Below, in pieces: positions 43,659 to 51,265 of a stretch of DNA of 64,000 nt (its first letter is position 1; the number at the start of each line of letters is the position of its first letter). Position numbers and translations under genes: made by a program. The stretch spans positions 434,001-498,000 of the forward strand of contig CP051243.1 of the NCBI GenBank assembly GCA_017795025.1, given 5' to 3'. The stretch is from Flavobacteriales bacterium (lineage in GTDB: Bacteria; Bacteroidota; Bacteroidia; Flavobacteriales; Schleiferiaceae). A model generated the notes under the pieces. It saw only the letters and a program-made list of their open reading frames with translations, was not told the origin of the DNA and did no database searches.

Positions 43659-44067
43659 TTCGCGACTGGGATATTGCCTGTTAGTAGACGATAATATCGT
43701 TGATCGCTTCGTTCACCGACGCTTAATCGAGCACCATAAAATTGCTGGGGAAGTAAAGGAGTTAAATGATGGTAAATCAGCTTTGGAGTACTTAAATTCC
43801 ACCTTAAGAGGAGAAGCTCCCGTCCCTAATCTTATTTTACTAGACCTCATGATGCCCGAAATGGACGGCTTTGAGTTTTTAAAGCACTATGAGATCTGGG
43901 TACAAAAGTCAGAAGTCAAACCCTTACTGTTTATGGTGAGTTCGACCGAGGATGATCGAGACTTACAGCGCGCGCGAGAGAATCGTCATATCATCAAGCT
44001 TTTGCGGAAACCTCTGGTCCCGGGACTCATCTTACAGGGAATTGATCAGAATTCCGACTTGAAGTGA
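43651..44067 (+). CDS. Stand-alone response regulator receiver
   Basis: 138 residues, receiver only. VDDNIVDRF acidic pair, phospho-acceptor Asp in LILLDLMMPEMDGFEFL, VSSTEDD and the conserved lysine in LLRKPLVP. Resembles the YcbB/RCP1-type short regulators in phosphorelays. It overlaps the hybrid kinase by eight bases and ends 22 bases inside the convergent prfC gene. Confidence 0.9.
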   Translation: MSDSRLGYCLLVDDNIVDRFVHRRLIEHHKIAGEVKELNDGKSALEYLNSTLRGEAPVPNLILLDLMMPEMDGFEFLKHYEIWVQKSEVKPLLFMVSSTEDDRDLQRARENRHIIKLLRKPLVPGLILQGIDQNSDLK

Positions 44068-45629
44068 AATTGAATCATATCGAATTTTTCCCGCGCCATA
44101 TTTAGACTGAAGGACGAATCGGCCAAGAAAACCAAACGGTCGAATTTATCTCGCGCCAAGTAGCGATACTTTAACTTGGAGAATTCTTCTAACTGCCCTT
44201 CGTCTGAACTCTCAATCCAACAAGCTTTGTAAGCAGAGTAGTTTTCATAGCTGCACTTAGCTCCATATTCGTGTTCTAAACGGTATTGAATGACTTCGTA
44301 CTGTAAAGCCCCAACGGTGCCAATAATTTTTCGGCCATTACTTTCCAAGGTAAAAAGCTGAGCAACCCCTTCATCCATTAATTGGTCAATCCCTTTATTC
44401 AGCTGCTTAGCTTTCATGGGATCGGCATTGTTTATAAAACGGAAATGCTCGGGCGAAAAGCTAGGAATACCTTTAAACTCTAGTTCAGGGCCCCCACTAA
44501 GACTGTCGCCAATTCGGAAATTTCCAGTATCATGCAAACCAACAATATCTCCGGGATAGGCGGTGTCTACAACCGACTTCTTACTCGCCATAAAGGCGGT
44601 CGGATTACTAAATTTAATACTCTTCCCTAATCGGGTGTGCTTGTAGTTTTTATTGCGTTCAAAAGTGCCAGAAACCACTTTCATAAAGGCCAATCGGTCG
44701 CGATGCTTGGGGTCCATATTGGCATGAATCTTAAACACAAAGCCACTAAAAAAGGATTCCATCGGATCCACTAAGGTTCCATTGGCATCCTTAGGCTGAG
44801 GGGTAGGGGCAATTTCAACAAAACAGTTGAGCAATTCCTGAACCCCGAAGTTGTTTAAGGCACTCCCAAAGAAAACGGGGGATAAAGCTCCTTGTAAATA
44901 GGCCTCTCGGTCAAAATCATCGTAAACCCCCTGCAATAAACCTAATTCCTCCACCAAGGTATCAGCCGCTTCTTCACCTACCATTTGCGCTAATCTTGGA
45001 TCTTCCAAATCTTTAATTTGTAAGCTATCCGCGATTTTTTGCTTGTTCACTTCCGTGTAGAGCTTTAACTGCTCCTCCCACATATTGTAAACGCCTTGAA
45101 AACGCTGTCCCATTCCTATCGGCCAGCTTAAAGGACAAATGTTCAAGCCTAATTTCTGCTCGATATCATCTAAGAGATCAAAGGCATCTTTTCCCTCTCG
45201 GTCTAATTTATTGATGAAAACAATGATTGGAGTATTGCGCATGCGGCATACCTCCACTAGTTTTTCGGTTTGGGCCTCCACACCTTTGGCCACATCAATA
45301 ACTACAATTACGCTATCAACCGCCGTTAAAGTGCGGTAGGTATCTTCAGCAAAATCCTGGTGACCCGGAGTATCGAGAATATTAATTTTTCGCCCTTCGT
45401 ATTCGAAGCCCATTACTGAAGTGGCAACCGAAATACCCCTTTGCCGCTCAATTTCCATGAAATCGGAAGTTGCGGTTTTCTTGATTTTATTACTCTTTAC
45501 GGCACCAGCCTCCTGAATAGCGCCACCGAATAAAAGTAGCTTCTCGGTTAAGGTTGTTTTTCCGGCATCAGGATGGGAAATAATACCGAAGGTGCGTCTT
45601 TTGGAAATTTCTTCTTTGAGGGTACTCAT
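44046..45629 (-). CDS. prfC: Peptide chain release factor 3
   Basis: 527 residues, normal. RF3 is a GTPase that recycles RF1/RF2 from the ribosome. GTPase motifs ISHPDAGKTTLTEKLLL, RQRGISVATSVMGFEY, LDTPGHQDFAEDTYR and FINKLDREGKD are complete, followed by domains II and III (GALQYEVIQYRLEHEYG). Its stop overlaps a receiver gene. A perfect -7 box ends eight bases before the ATG. Confidence 0.97.
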   Translation of the reverse strand: MSTLKEEISKRRTFGIISHPDAGKTTLTEKLLLFGGAIQEAGAVKSNKIKKTATSDFMEIERQRGISVATSVMGFEYEGRKINILDTPGHQDFAEDTYRTLTAVDSVIVVIDVAKGVEAQTEKLVEVCRMRNTPIIVFINKLDREGKDAFDLLDDIEQKLGLNICPLSWPIGMGQRFQGVYNMWEEQLKLYTEVNKQKIADSLQIKDLEDPRLAQMVGEEAADTLVEELGLLQGVYDDFDREAYLQGALSPVFFGSALNNFGVQELLNCFVEIAPTPQPKDANGTLVDPMESFFSGFVFKIHANMDPKHRDRLAFMKVVSGTFERNKNYKHTRLGKSIKFSNPTAFMASKKSVVDTAYPGDIVGLHDTGNFRIGDSLSGGPELEFKGIPSFSPEHFRFINNADPMKAKQLNKGIDQLMDEGVAQLFTLESNGRKIIGTVGALQYEVIQYRLEHEYGAKCSYENYSAYKACWIESSDEGQLEEFSKLKYRYLARDKFDRLVFLADSSFSLNMAREKFDMIQFHFKSEF

Positions 45630-45637
45630 AACGGCGG

Positions 45638-45645
45638 CAAAAGTA
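45638..45645 (-). promoter_or_regulatory. -7 box TACTTTTG before prfC
   Basis: Exact TAnnTTTG match on the minus strand, eight bases from the prfC ATG. It lies 27 bases from a plus-strand -7 box for the carH-like gene, so the two promoters are nearly back to back. Confidence 0.5.
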
Positions 45646-45672
45646 GCTAATCCCTAGTTTAAATTAAGATGC

Positions 45673-45680
45673 TATTTTTG
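45673..45680 (+). promoter_or_regulatory. -7 box TATTTTTG before the carH-like gene
   Basis: Exact TAnnTTTG match, 70 bases before the ATG at 45751. The TTTTGTTTAA-type motif (45703-45712) lies within the implied leader, where a repressor could block transcription. Confidence 0.45.
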
Positions 45681-45702
45681 TGCAACTTTAGACCGCTTTT
45701 AT

Positions 45703-45712
45703 TTAAACAAAA
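45703..45712 (-). promoter_or_regulatory. TTTTGTTTAA motif upstream of carH-like gene
   Basis: The minus strand reads TTTTGTTTAA, within CCTAACTTTTTGTTTAAA. This context matches the copy at 46699 at 16 of 19 positions when aligned. Other copies sit before the sigma gene and before crtI. A shared operator for the light cluster is an inference. Confidence 0.5.
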
Positions 45713-45750
45713 AGTTAGGATCTGGGTTAGTGAAGTAATACAGTAAATTA

Positions 45751-46644
45751 ATGGACTCTAAATACTCGATTAAAGATCTCGAAAAGCTCTCCGGCATCAA
45801 GGCGCATACCTTGCGTGCTTGGGAGCAGCGGTATGGTCTCATCGAGCCCAAGCGAACCGATACCAATATTCGCTATTACATCGATGAGCATCTAAAGAAG
45901 ATTTTAAATATTGCCGTCCTGGTGAAGAGTGGCATGCGCATAAGCAAGGTTGCTGAACTTGGCAAGGAAGAATTACGCGCAGCCGTTATCGACGCAGGTC
46001 GTTATCAAGGCAATTACGAAAGTCAAATCAATGCTTTCAAGATTGCCATGCTCGAGTATGACGAATACTTATTTGATAGCATCTTTAATAAGTGTCTAAT
46101 TCAGTTTGGCACGGAGGAAACCCTCACTAAAATTTTAGGAAAGTTTATCCAAGAGATTGGCTTGTTGTGGCAGGCTGGGGCCATTAATGTGAGTAATGAG
46201 CATTTTATCAGCAATCTGGTAAAACAAAAGCTCTTTGCCATTATTGATCAAACCATTATCCCACAGAAGTCTCCAAAACGCCGTTCCTATGTGCTTTACC
46301 TTCCGGCCGATGAACTTCACGAACTGGGCCTATTGTATCTGTATTATTATTTAAAAAAATTAGGTCATCGGGTTATATACCTCGGACAATCCGTGCCCAT
46401 GGAGTACCTTAAGGAGGTATCGGATAAAACCCAAGTAGATCAATTCGTTTCCATTTTCACCACCAGTCCGCACTTTGAAGAAATTGATCAGTATTTTGAG
46501 CGGATGGGAGAGATGTTCGATAGCGATAATTACCGCTTCTTCCTCACCGGTTTACAATTCAACAATTATCAATCGGCCGACGTTCCACGGCAAGTAGAAA
46601 TCATGCCCAATATTGAGGACTTAAAGAAAGTTTTTATCAATTAA
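45751..46644 (+). CDS. CarH/LitR-type B12-dependent MerR repressor (candidate photoreceptor)
   Basis: 297 residues. N-terminal MerR helix-turn-helix: YSIKDLEKLSGIKAHTLRAWEQRYGLIEPKR. About 85-165 is a helical domain with W140, E150 and H151 in WQAGAINVSNEH, the Wx9EH motif that holds adenosylcobalamin in CarH. The cobalamin-binding domain (about 178-290) has ADELHELGLLYL, with His190 as the likely lower ligand (E replaces D of DxHxxG), and LGHRVIYLG. In CarH, light splits the cofactor and releases the DNA. The gene precedes carotenoid and photolyase genes, which fits a light-controlled repressor. Confidence 0.9.
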   Translation: MDSKYSIKDLEKLSGIKAHTLRAWEQRYGLIEPKRTDTNIRYYIDEHLKKILNIAVLVKSGMRISKVAELGKEELRAAVIDAGRYQGNYESQINAFKIAMLEYDEYLFDSIFNKCLIQFGTEETLTKILGKFIQEIGLLWQAGAINVSNEHFISNLVKQKLFAIIDQTIIPQKSPKRRSYVLYLPADELHELGLLYLYYYLKKLGHRVIYLGQSVPMEYLKEVSDKTQVDQFVSIFTTSPHFEEIDQYFERMGEMFDSDNYRFFLTGLQFNNYQSADVPRQVEIMPNIEDLKKVFIN

Positions 46645-46660
46645 TAGGCAATCCCTATAA

Positions 46661-46680
46661 CTCGATGTTCTAACATTGAG
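46661..46680. promoter_or_regulatory. Inverted repeat after the carH-like gene
   Basis: ctcgatgtt and aacattgag (46661-46669 and 46672-46680) pair over nine positions with one G-T. They lie 17 bases after the carH-like stop and about 130 before the sigma gene. No T-run follows, so a terminator is doubtful and an operator is possible. Confidence 0.4.
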
Positions 46681-46698
46681 TAAATCAAGGTCTTAGCT

Positions 46699-46764
46699 TT
46701 TTGTTTAAGTGTATTTAATGTAAGGTTAAACAAAACCTTTGGTTTGTACAGGTATTTTGTTTAA
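46699..46764 (+). promoter_or_regulatory. Cluster of three TTTTGTTTAA motifs upstream of the ECF sigma gene
   Basis: TTTTGTTTAA at 46699-46708 (plus), its complement TTAAACAAAA at 46726-46735, and TTTTGTTTAA again at 46755-46764. The middle copy sits in a 6-bp inverted repeat (AAGGTT at 46722 with AACCTT at 46734). A TGTACA palindrome lies at 46746. The 164-base gap to the sigma gene is the largest in the light cluster and looks like the control region. Confidence 0.55.
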
Positions 46765-46808
46765 GTTTGAACTGTAAAAGTTGAACAAATAAAAATTAGT
46801 CAGCACTT

Positions 46809-47312
46809 ATGTCAAAAGCAGAATTCAGTTCGATGATCATTGGTCACCAAGATTTCCTCCGGCAACTGGCTATGAAACTCACTAAGAGTAGCGAAGACAG
46901 TGACGATCTTATGCAGGAGACGCTATTCAAAGCCCTTAAAAACCGCGAGAAGTTTCAAGAGGGAACCAATATCAAAGGATGGTTATATACCATTATGAAG
47001 AATACTTTCATCAATGCTTATCGTAAACGTAAAAATCAGAACACTTTTGTTGATGAAACAGAGAATAAGTACTTCATCAATTTAGGGGAAACGGAAAAAG
47101 CGCCTTCTACCGATAGTATTGTGGATCACAAATACATTTTAAAGCAGGTTAACTCCATTGACAAGACTTACCTCGAAACCTTTATGATGTACTATAATGG
47201 TTATAAGTATGAGGAGATTTCTGAAATTTTGGACATACCTTTAGGAACGGTGAAAAGCCGCATTTTCTTGGCCCGTCGTAAAATGATGGACAAACTAAAA
47301 GATTACCGTTAA
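46809..47312 (+). CDS. ECF-type RNA polymerase sigma factor
   Basis: 167 residues. Region 2: HQDFLRQLAMKLTKSSEDSDDLMQETLFKAL, with GWLYTIMKNTFINAYRK; region 4: YKYEEISEILDIPLGTVKSRIFLARRKMMDKLKDY. No anti-sigma gene sits beside it. As second gene after the carH-like repressor and directly before crtI, it likely drives the light regulon once derepressed. Confidence 0.93.
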   Translation: MSKAEFSSMIIGHQDFLRQLAMKLTKSSEDSDDLMQETLFKALKNREKFQEGTNIKGWLYTIMKNTFINAYRKRKNQNTFVDETENKYFINLGETEKAPSTDSIVDHKYILKQVNSIDKTYLETFMMYYNGYKYEEISEILDIPLGTVKSRIFLARRKMMDKLKDYR

Positions 47313-47319
47313 ACAAAAA
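47310..47319 (-). promoter_or_regulatory. TTTTGTTTAA motif before crtI
   Basis: The plus strand reads TTAAACAAAA, overlapping the sigma factor stop codon (47310-47312) and ending four bases before the crtI ATG. Fifth copy of the motif in 1.6 kb. Confidence 0.45.
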
Positions 47320-47323
47320 TATT

Positions 47324-48799
47324 ATGGCCCAAAAGGCAATTGTAGTGGGTGCCGGATTCGCCGGACTCTCGGCTGCAAGCTCGCTTGCCCAGTTGGGCTT
47401 TCAGGTTACCATTCTTGAGAAAAATACCCAGGCCGGCGGAAGAGCGCGGGCCTTTCAAACCGAAGGATATCACTTTGATATGGGTCCTAGCTGGTATTGG
47501 ATGCCAGATGTTTTTGAGGCCTATTTTCAAAAATTCGGTAAGCGGGTAGAGGACTATTATACCCTCGACCGCCTAGACCCAAGTTATCGGGTTTATTTCG
47601 GCGCTAATGATTACGTAGATCTTCCGGCTGGTACCGAAGCCGTTATCGAGCTTTTCGAAAAAATAGAACCGGGGAGTGGCGCCAAGCTGCGTCAATTCAT
47701 GAAAGACTCGGCCTATAAGTATGAGGTGGGCATCAATGACTTGGTTTACAAACCTGGTCGCTCCTTAATGGAGTTCGCCGATTGGCGTATTGCCAAGGGT
47801 CTAATGGAGCTCGACCTGCTTAAAAGTATGCGCAAATACGTGCATGCACATTTCAAAAATCCTCGCTTACAGCAATTGATGGAGTTTCCTATTCTCTTTT
47901 TAGGCGCTACTCCTCAAAATACCCCTGCACTTTATTCCCTAATGAACTATGCTGACATCGATGGCGGAACGTGGTTTCCTCGAGGTGGGATGCATGAAAT
48001 CGTAAAGGCTATGGTTTCCCTTGCCGAGGAACTGGGCGTAGAGATTAAACTGGGACATGAAGTGCAATCCCTGAAAGTGGATAATGCTAACATTACAGAA
48101 CTACATACCGATAAAGGTGTATTTAAAGCAGATATAGTGCTTAATGCCGCCGATTATCATCATTTCGAGCAAGCTTTGCTACCTAAGGCCTACCGCCAGT
48201 ACTCACCCGAATATTGGGATAAGCGAGCCATGGCGCCGTCAAGTTTGCTGTATTATTTAGGGGTAGATAAGAAGGTGGAAGGAATCCTGCATCATACCTT
48301 ATTTTTTGATGAAGATTTTGACCAGCACGCCAAGGAGATTTACACGGATCCCCAATGGCCTTCTAAACCTCTTTTCTATGTTTCGGCTACTTCAAAAACG
48401 GATGCTGCCGCAGCCCCAGAGGGTAAGGAAAATGTATTTCTCCTAATGCCCCTAGCGCCGGGTTTAGAAGATAGTGAAGACGAGCGAGAAAAATATTATC
48501 ACATTATGATGGATCGTCTTGAGGCCCATACCGGTCAGGAAATACGATCACATGTTAATTTTAAAAAGTCATACGCGATGCAAGATTTTGTAGATGATTA
48601 CCATGCTTTTAAGGGTAATGCCTACGGTCTTGCCAACACCTTGAAACAAACCGCCATCCTCAAACCTGCCTTGAAAAGTAAAAAAGTAGCGAACCTTTAT
48701 TATGCCGGACAGTTAACTACTCCGGGACCAGGCGTGCCTCCATCCATTATATCGGGTATGGTGGCCGCGAAGGAAATCGCCAAAGACACCAAAAAATAG
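47324..48799 (+). CDS. crtI: Phytoene desaturase
   Basis: 491 residues, FAD-dependent. N-terminal dinucleotide fold VVGAGFAGLSAASSLAQLGFQV with EKNTQAGGRAR, then the CrtI signature MGPSWYWMPDVFE, and the C-terminal YYAGQLTTPGPGVPPSIISG. Converts phytoene to lycopene-type carotenoids at the membrane. Eight bases before crtB. The exact number of desaturations cannot be read from sequence. Confidence 0.95.
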   Translation: MAQKAIVVGAGFAGLSAASSLAQLGFQVTILEKNTQAGGRARAFQTEGYHFDMGPSWYWMPDVFEAYFQKFGKRVEDYYTLDRLDPSYRVYFGANDYVDLPAGTEAVIELFEKIEPGSGAKLRQFMKDSAYKYEVGINDLVYKPGRSLMEFADWRIAKGLMELDLLKSMRKYVHAHFKNPRLQQLMEFPILFLGATPQNTPALYSLMNYADIDGGTWFPRGGMHEIVKAMVSLAEELGVEIKLGHEVQSLKVDNANITELHTDKGVFKADIVLNAADYHHFEQALLPKAYRQYSPEYWDKRAMAPSSLLYYLGVDKKVEGILHHTLFFDEDFDQHAKEIYTDPQWPSKPLFYVSATSKTDAAAAPEGKENVFLLMPLAPGLEDSEDEREKYYHIMMDRLEAHTGQEIRSHVNFKKSYAMQDFVDDYHAFKGNAYGLANTLKQTAILKPALKSKKVANLYYAGQLTTPGPGVPPSIISGMVAAKEIAKDTKK

Positions 48800-48806
48800 C
48801 TGAGGA

Positions 48807-49646
48807 ATGAAAGCATTGTTTGATAAAGTTTCCTATCGCACGTCGGCGATGGTAACCAAAAAGTACAGCACCTCTTTTTCGATGGGCATTTTGTTCCTCG
48901 ATCGAGAATTACACAAGCACATTTACGCGATCTACGGTTTTGTGCGCTTCGCTGATGAAATTGTGGACACCTTTCACGAGTATGATAAGCAACGCTTGTT
49001 GGACGATTTCCGGCAGCAAACCTATCAAGCCATTGAAGATGGCATTAGCTTAAACCCGATTTTAAACTCTTTCCAGCACACGGTAAATGAGTTTAACATC
49101 GACCGCGACTTAATCGATACTTTCCTTCGCAGTATGGAAATGGACCTCGATTTATCGGCGGTTAGTACCGAGCAAGAGTATGAGGAATACATCCTAGGCT
49201 CGGCTGAGGTGGTTGGACTGATGTGTTTGAAAGTCTTCTGTTATGGAGATCAAGAGAAGTACGATGCCTTGCGTTGGAACGCGATGAAATTAGGTTCGGC
49301 CTTCCAAAAGATCAATTTCTTACGAGACTTAAATGCGGACTATAATCAGTTAGGGAGAGTTTATTTCCCTGGAGTGAATATGGGCGTGTTTAATGATGAG
49401 GTTAAAAAAGAAATTGAAGAAGACATTGAGAAAGATTTTAAAGCGGGTTATGAGGGAATTTTAAACCTACCTAAAAAGGCACGCTTTGGGGTATATATCG
49501 CTTATGTGTATTACTACCGACTGTTTCATAAAATCAAGTCGACCTCCAGTCAAACCATCTTAAATCAGCGGGTACGCATCCCCAACCACAATAAATATCG
49601 TTTATTAGTAAGCTCTTATTTACGTCATAGTTTTAACATCCTGTAA
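48807..49646 (+). CDS. crtB: Phytoene synthase
   Basis: 279 residues. Squalene/phytoene synthase fold with first aspartate motif FADEIVDTF (DxxxD) and second motif INFLRDLNADYNQLGRVYF (DxxxD). Condenses two geranylgeranyl diphosphates. Followed after four bases by idi, which supplies its precursor. Confidence 0.95.
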   Translation: MKALFDKVSYRTSAMVTKKYSTSFSMGILFLDRELHKHIYAIYGFVRFADEIVDTFHEYDKQRLLDDFRQQTYQAIEDGISLNPILNSFQHTVNEFNIDRDLIDTFLRSMEMDLDLSAVSTEQEYEEYILGSAEVVGLMCLKVFCYGDQEKYDALRWNAMKLGSAFQKINFLRDLNADYNQLGRVYFPGVNMGVFNDEVKKEIEEDIEKDFKAGYEGILNLPKKARFGVYIAYVYYYRLFHKIKSTSSQTILNQRVRIPNHNKYRLLVSSYLRHSFNIL

Positions 49647-49650
49647 TTAG

Positions 49651-50172
49651 ATGGCAGAAAAAGTTATCCTGGTCGACGCTCAAGACAATGAGCTGGGACT
49701 GATGGAGAAAATGGAAGCCCACCGTCGTGGCGATTTGCATCGTGCCTTTTCCGTTTTCGTCCTGAATTCAAAAGGCGAGTTAATGTTACAACAACGCGCC
49801 GCCGAAAAGTATCATTCCGGAACTTTATGGACCAATACCTGTTGCTCTCATCCGCGACAAGGTGAATCAGCCGAAGAAGCGGCTCACCGTCGCCTAGAAG
49901 AGGAAATGGGTTTTGATTGTCCGGTCGAAAAAGTACTGGAGTTCACCTATCGCGCTGAACTCGATAAGGGAATGATTGAACATGAGTACGACCACTTGTT
50001 TATCGGTCGATACGATGGTGAACCCCAACTCAATCCAGAGGAAGTTATGGATTGGAAATGGATGGATATTGATTCCCTAGCTAAGGATATTGAAACCAAT
50101 CCGCATCGTTATACGGCCTGGTTTAAAATCATCTGGAAGCAATTTGAAGCTTACGTAAAACAACAAGCGTGA
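49651..50172 (+). CDS. idi: Isopentenyl-diphosphate delta-isomerase, type I
   Basis: 173 residues, Nudix-like fold. Metal and catalytic residues in FSVFVLNSKGELMLQQRA, TNTCCSHPRQGES (catalytic Cys) and RRLEEEMGFDCP, with the EHEYDHLFIG segment. Needed in mevalonate organisms, consistent with the HMG-CoA reductase at 60.7 kb. Its stop overlaps the GTG start of the next gene (GTGA). Confidence 0.96.
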   Translation: MAEKVILVDAQDNELGLMEKMEAHRRGDLHRAFSVFVLNSKGELMLQQRAAEKYHSGTLWTNTCCSHPRQGESAEEAAHRRLEEEMGFDCPVEKVLEFTYRAELDKGMIEHEYDHLFIGRYDGEPQLNPEEVMDWKWMDIDSLAKDIETNPHRYTAWFKIIWKQFEAYVKQQA

Positions 50173-50576
50173 AAGTAACGGTTAGTCGAAAAGCGCATTT
50201 TAATGCTGCCCACCGTTTGTTTAGAGCAGACTGGAGTGCAGCCAAGAATGAAGAGGTCTTTGGAAAATGCAACAATCCTGAGTTCCATGGCCATAACTAT
50301 GAGCTTATTGTAAGTGTTCGAGGTGAGGTAGACCCGGTTACCGGATATGTGGTCGATCTGAAGATATTAAAGGATTTGATTAAGTCCGAAATTGAAGAGC
50401 CCTTTGATCACAAAAACCTCAATACCCAAGTTCCTGAGTTTAAAACCTTAAACCCTACTGCCGAAAACATCGCAGTAGTAATATTTAATCGGTTGCGACC
50501 CGTGATTGACCAAAATTTGGATTTGAAAATCACCTTGTTCGAAACCCCAAGAAATTTTGTGGAGTATGAAGGCTAA
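50169..50576 (+). CDS. 6-pyruvoyl-tetrahydropterin/6-carboxytetrahydropterin synthase family
   Basis: 135 residues. Zinc ligands in FNAAHRL and HGHNYEL; the Cys in FGKCNNPEFHGHNY matches the PTPS catalytic position. GTG start overlaps idi by four bases. Downstream folE makes its substrate, dihydroneopterin triphosphate. In this photolyase-linked setting it probably makes a reduced pterin, not queuosine; the QueD reaction is the alternative. Confidence 0.9.
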   Translation: MKVTVSRKAHFNAAHRLFRADWSAAKNEEVFGKCNNPEFHGHNYELIVSVRGEVDPVTGYVVDLKILKDLIKSEIEEPFDHKNLNTQVPEFKTLNPTAENIAVVIFNRLRPVIDQNLDLKITLFETPRNFVEYEG

Positions 50577-50577
50577 T

Positions 50578-51264
50578 ATGAAGTTAGAAAATTACCCTCC
50601 TGCACGTGATAATGAATTGCTGCAGCGGGTAGAAGATATAGGCGAGGAGCATCTAATGTCCAGCTTGGAAACCCCCATGCGCAAGGATGCCTTTGTTTTA
50701 AGCGCAGAAGAAAAGGTAAATCTCATTGAAGAGAAGTTTGCCGACATTCTACACATCTTAGGCATGGACCTCACGGATGATAGCCTAAGTGGCACCCCCC
50801 GACGAGTGGCTAAGATGTATGTCAATGAGATATTCCAAGGTTTATTACCCGAGAATAAACCGCAAGCCAAATTATTCGACAATAAGTACCGTTACGGTCA
50901 AATGTTGGTGGAGAAAAATATCACCGTGCATTCTTATTGCGAGCATCACCTCGTACCTATCTTAGGTAAGGCGCATGTGGCTTATATTTCTTCAGGAAAG
51001 GTGATTGGCTTAAGTAAAATAAACCGCCTGGTGCGGTACTTCGCTAAGCGACCGCAAGTACAAGAACGCCTTACCGAGCAAATTGGCGAAGAGTTGAAGC
51101 GAGCTTTGCAAACAGAAGATGTTGCAGTTTATATCGACGCCGAACATATGTGTGTGGCCACTCGTGGTGTAGAAGATTGCGCCTCGAGCACCGTGACCGT
51201 TCACTATTCCGGAAAGTTCAAGGAGGAATCCTATCGAAATGAATATTTAAAAATTATAGAATAA
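50578..51264 (+). CDS. folE: GTP cyclohydrolase I
   Basis: 228 residues. FolE makes dihydroneopterin triphosphate from GTP, first step to pterins. Zinc and catalytic motifs: VHSYCEHHLVPILGKAHVAY, IGLSKINRLVRYFAKRPQVQERL and HMCVATRGVED. The ATG at 50578 follows the preceding TAA by one base; an ATG at 50566 inside the previous gene is possible. A second copy elsewhere for folate would be expected. Confidence 0.95.
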   Translation: MKLENYPPARDNELLQRVEDIGEEHLMSSLETPMRKDAFVLSAEEKVNLIEEKFADILHILGMDLTDDSLSGTPRRVAKMYVNEIFQGLLPENKPQAKLFDNKYRYGQMLVEKNITVHSYCEHHLVPILGKAHVAYISSGKVIGLSKINRLVRYFAKRPQVQERLTEQIGEELKRALQTEDVAVYIDAEHMCVATRGVEDCASSTVTVHYSGKFKEESYRNEYLKIIE

Positions 51265-51265
51265 T

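Noticed and set aside
46661-46680. Rho-independent terminator of the carH-like gene
   Set aside because: Stem is AT-rich with a two-base gap and no T-run follows; listed as an inverted repeat instead.
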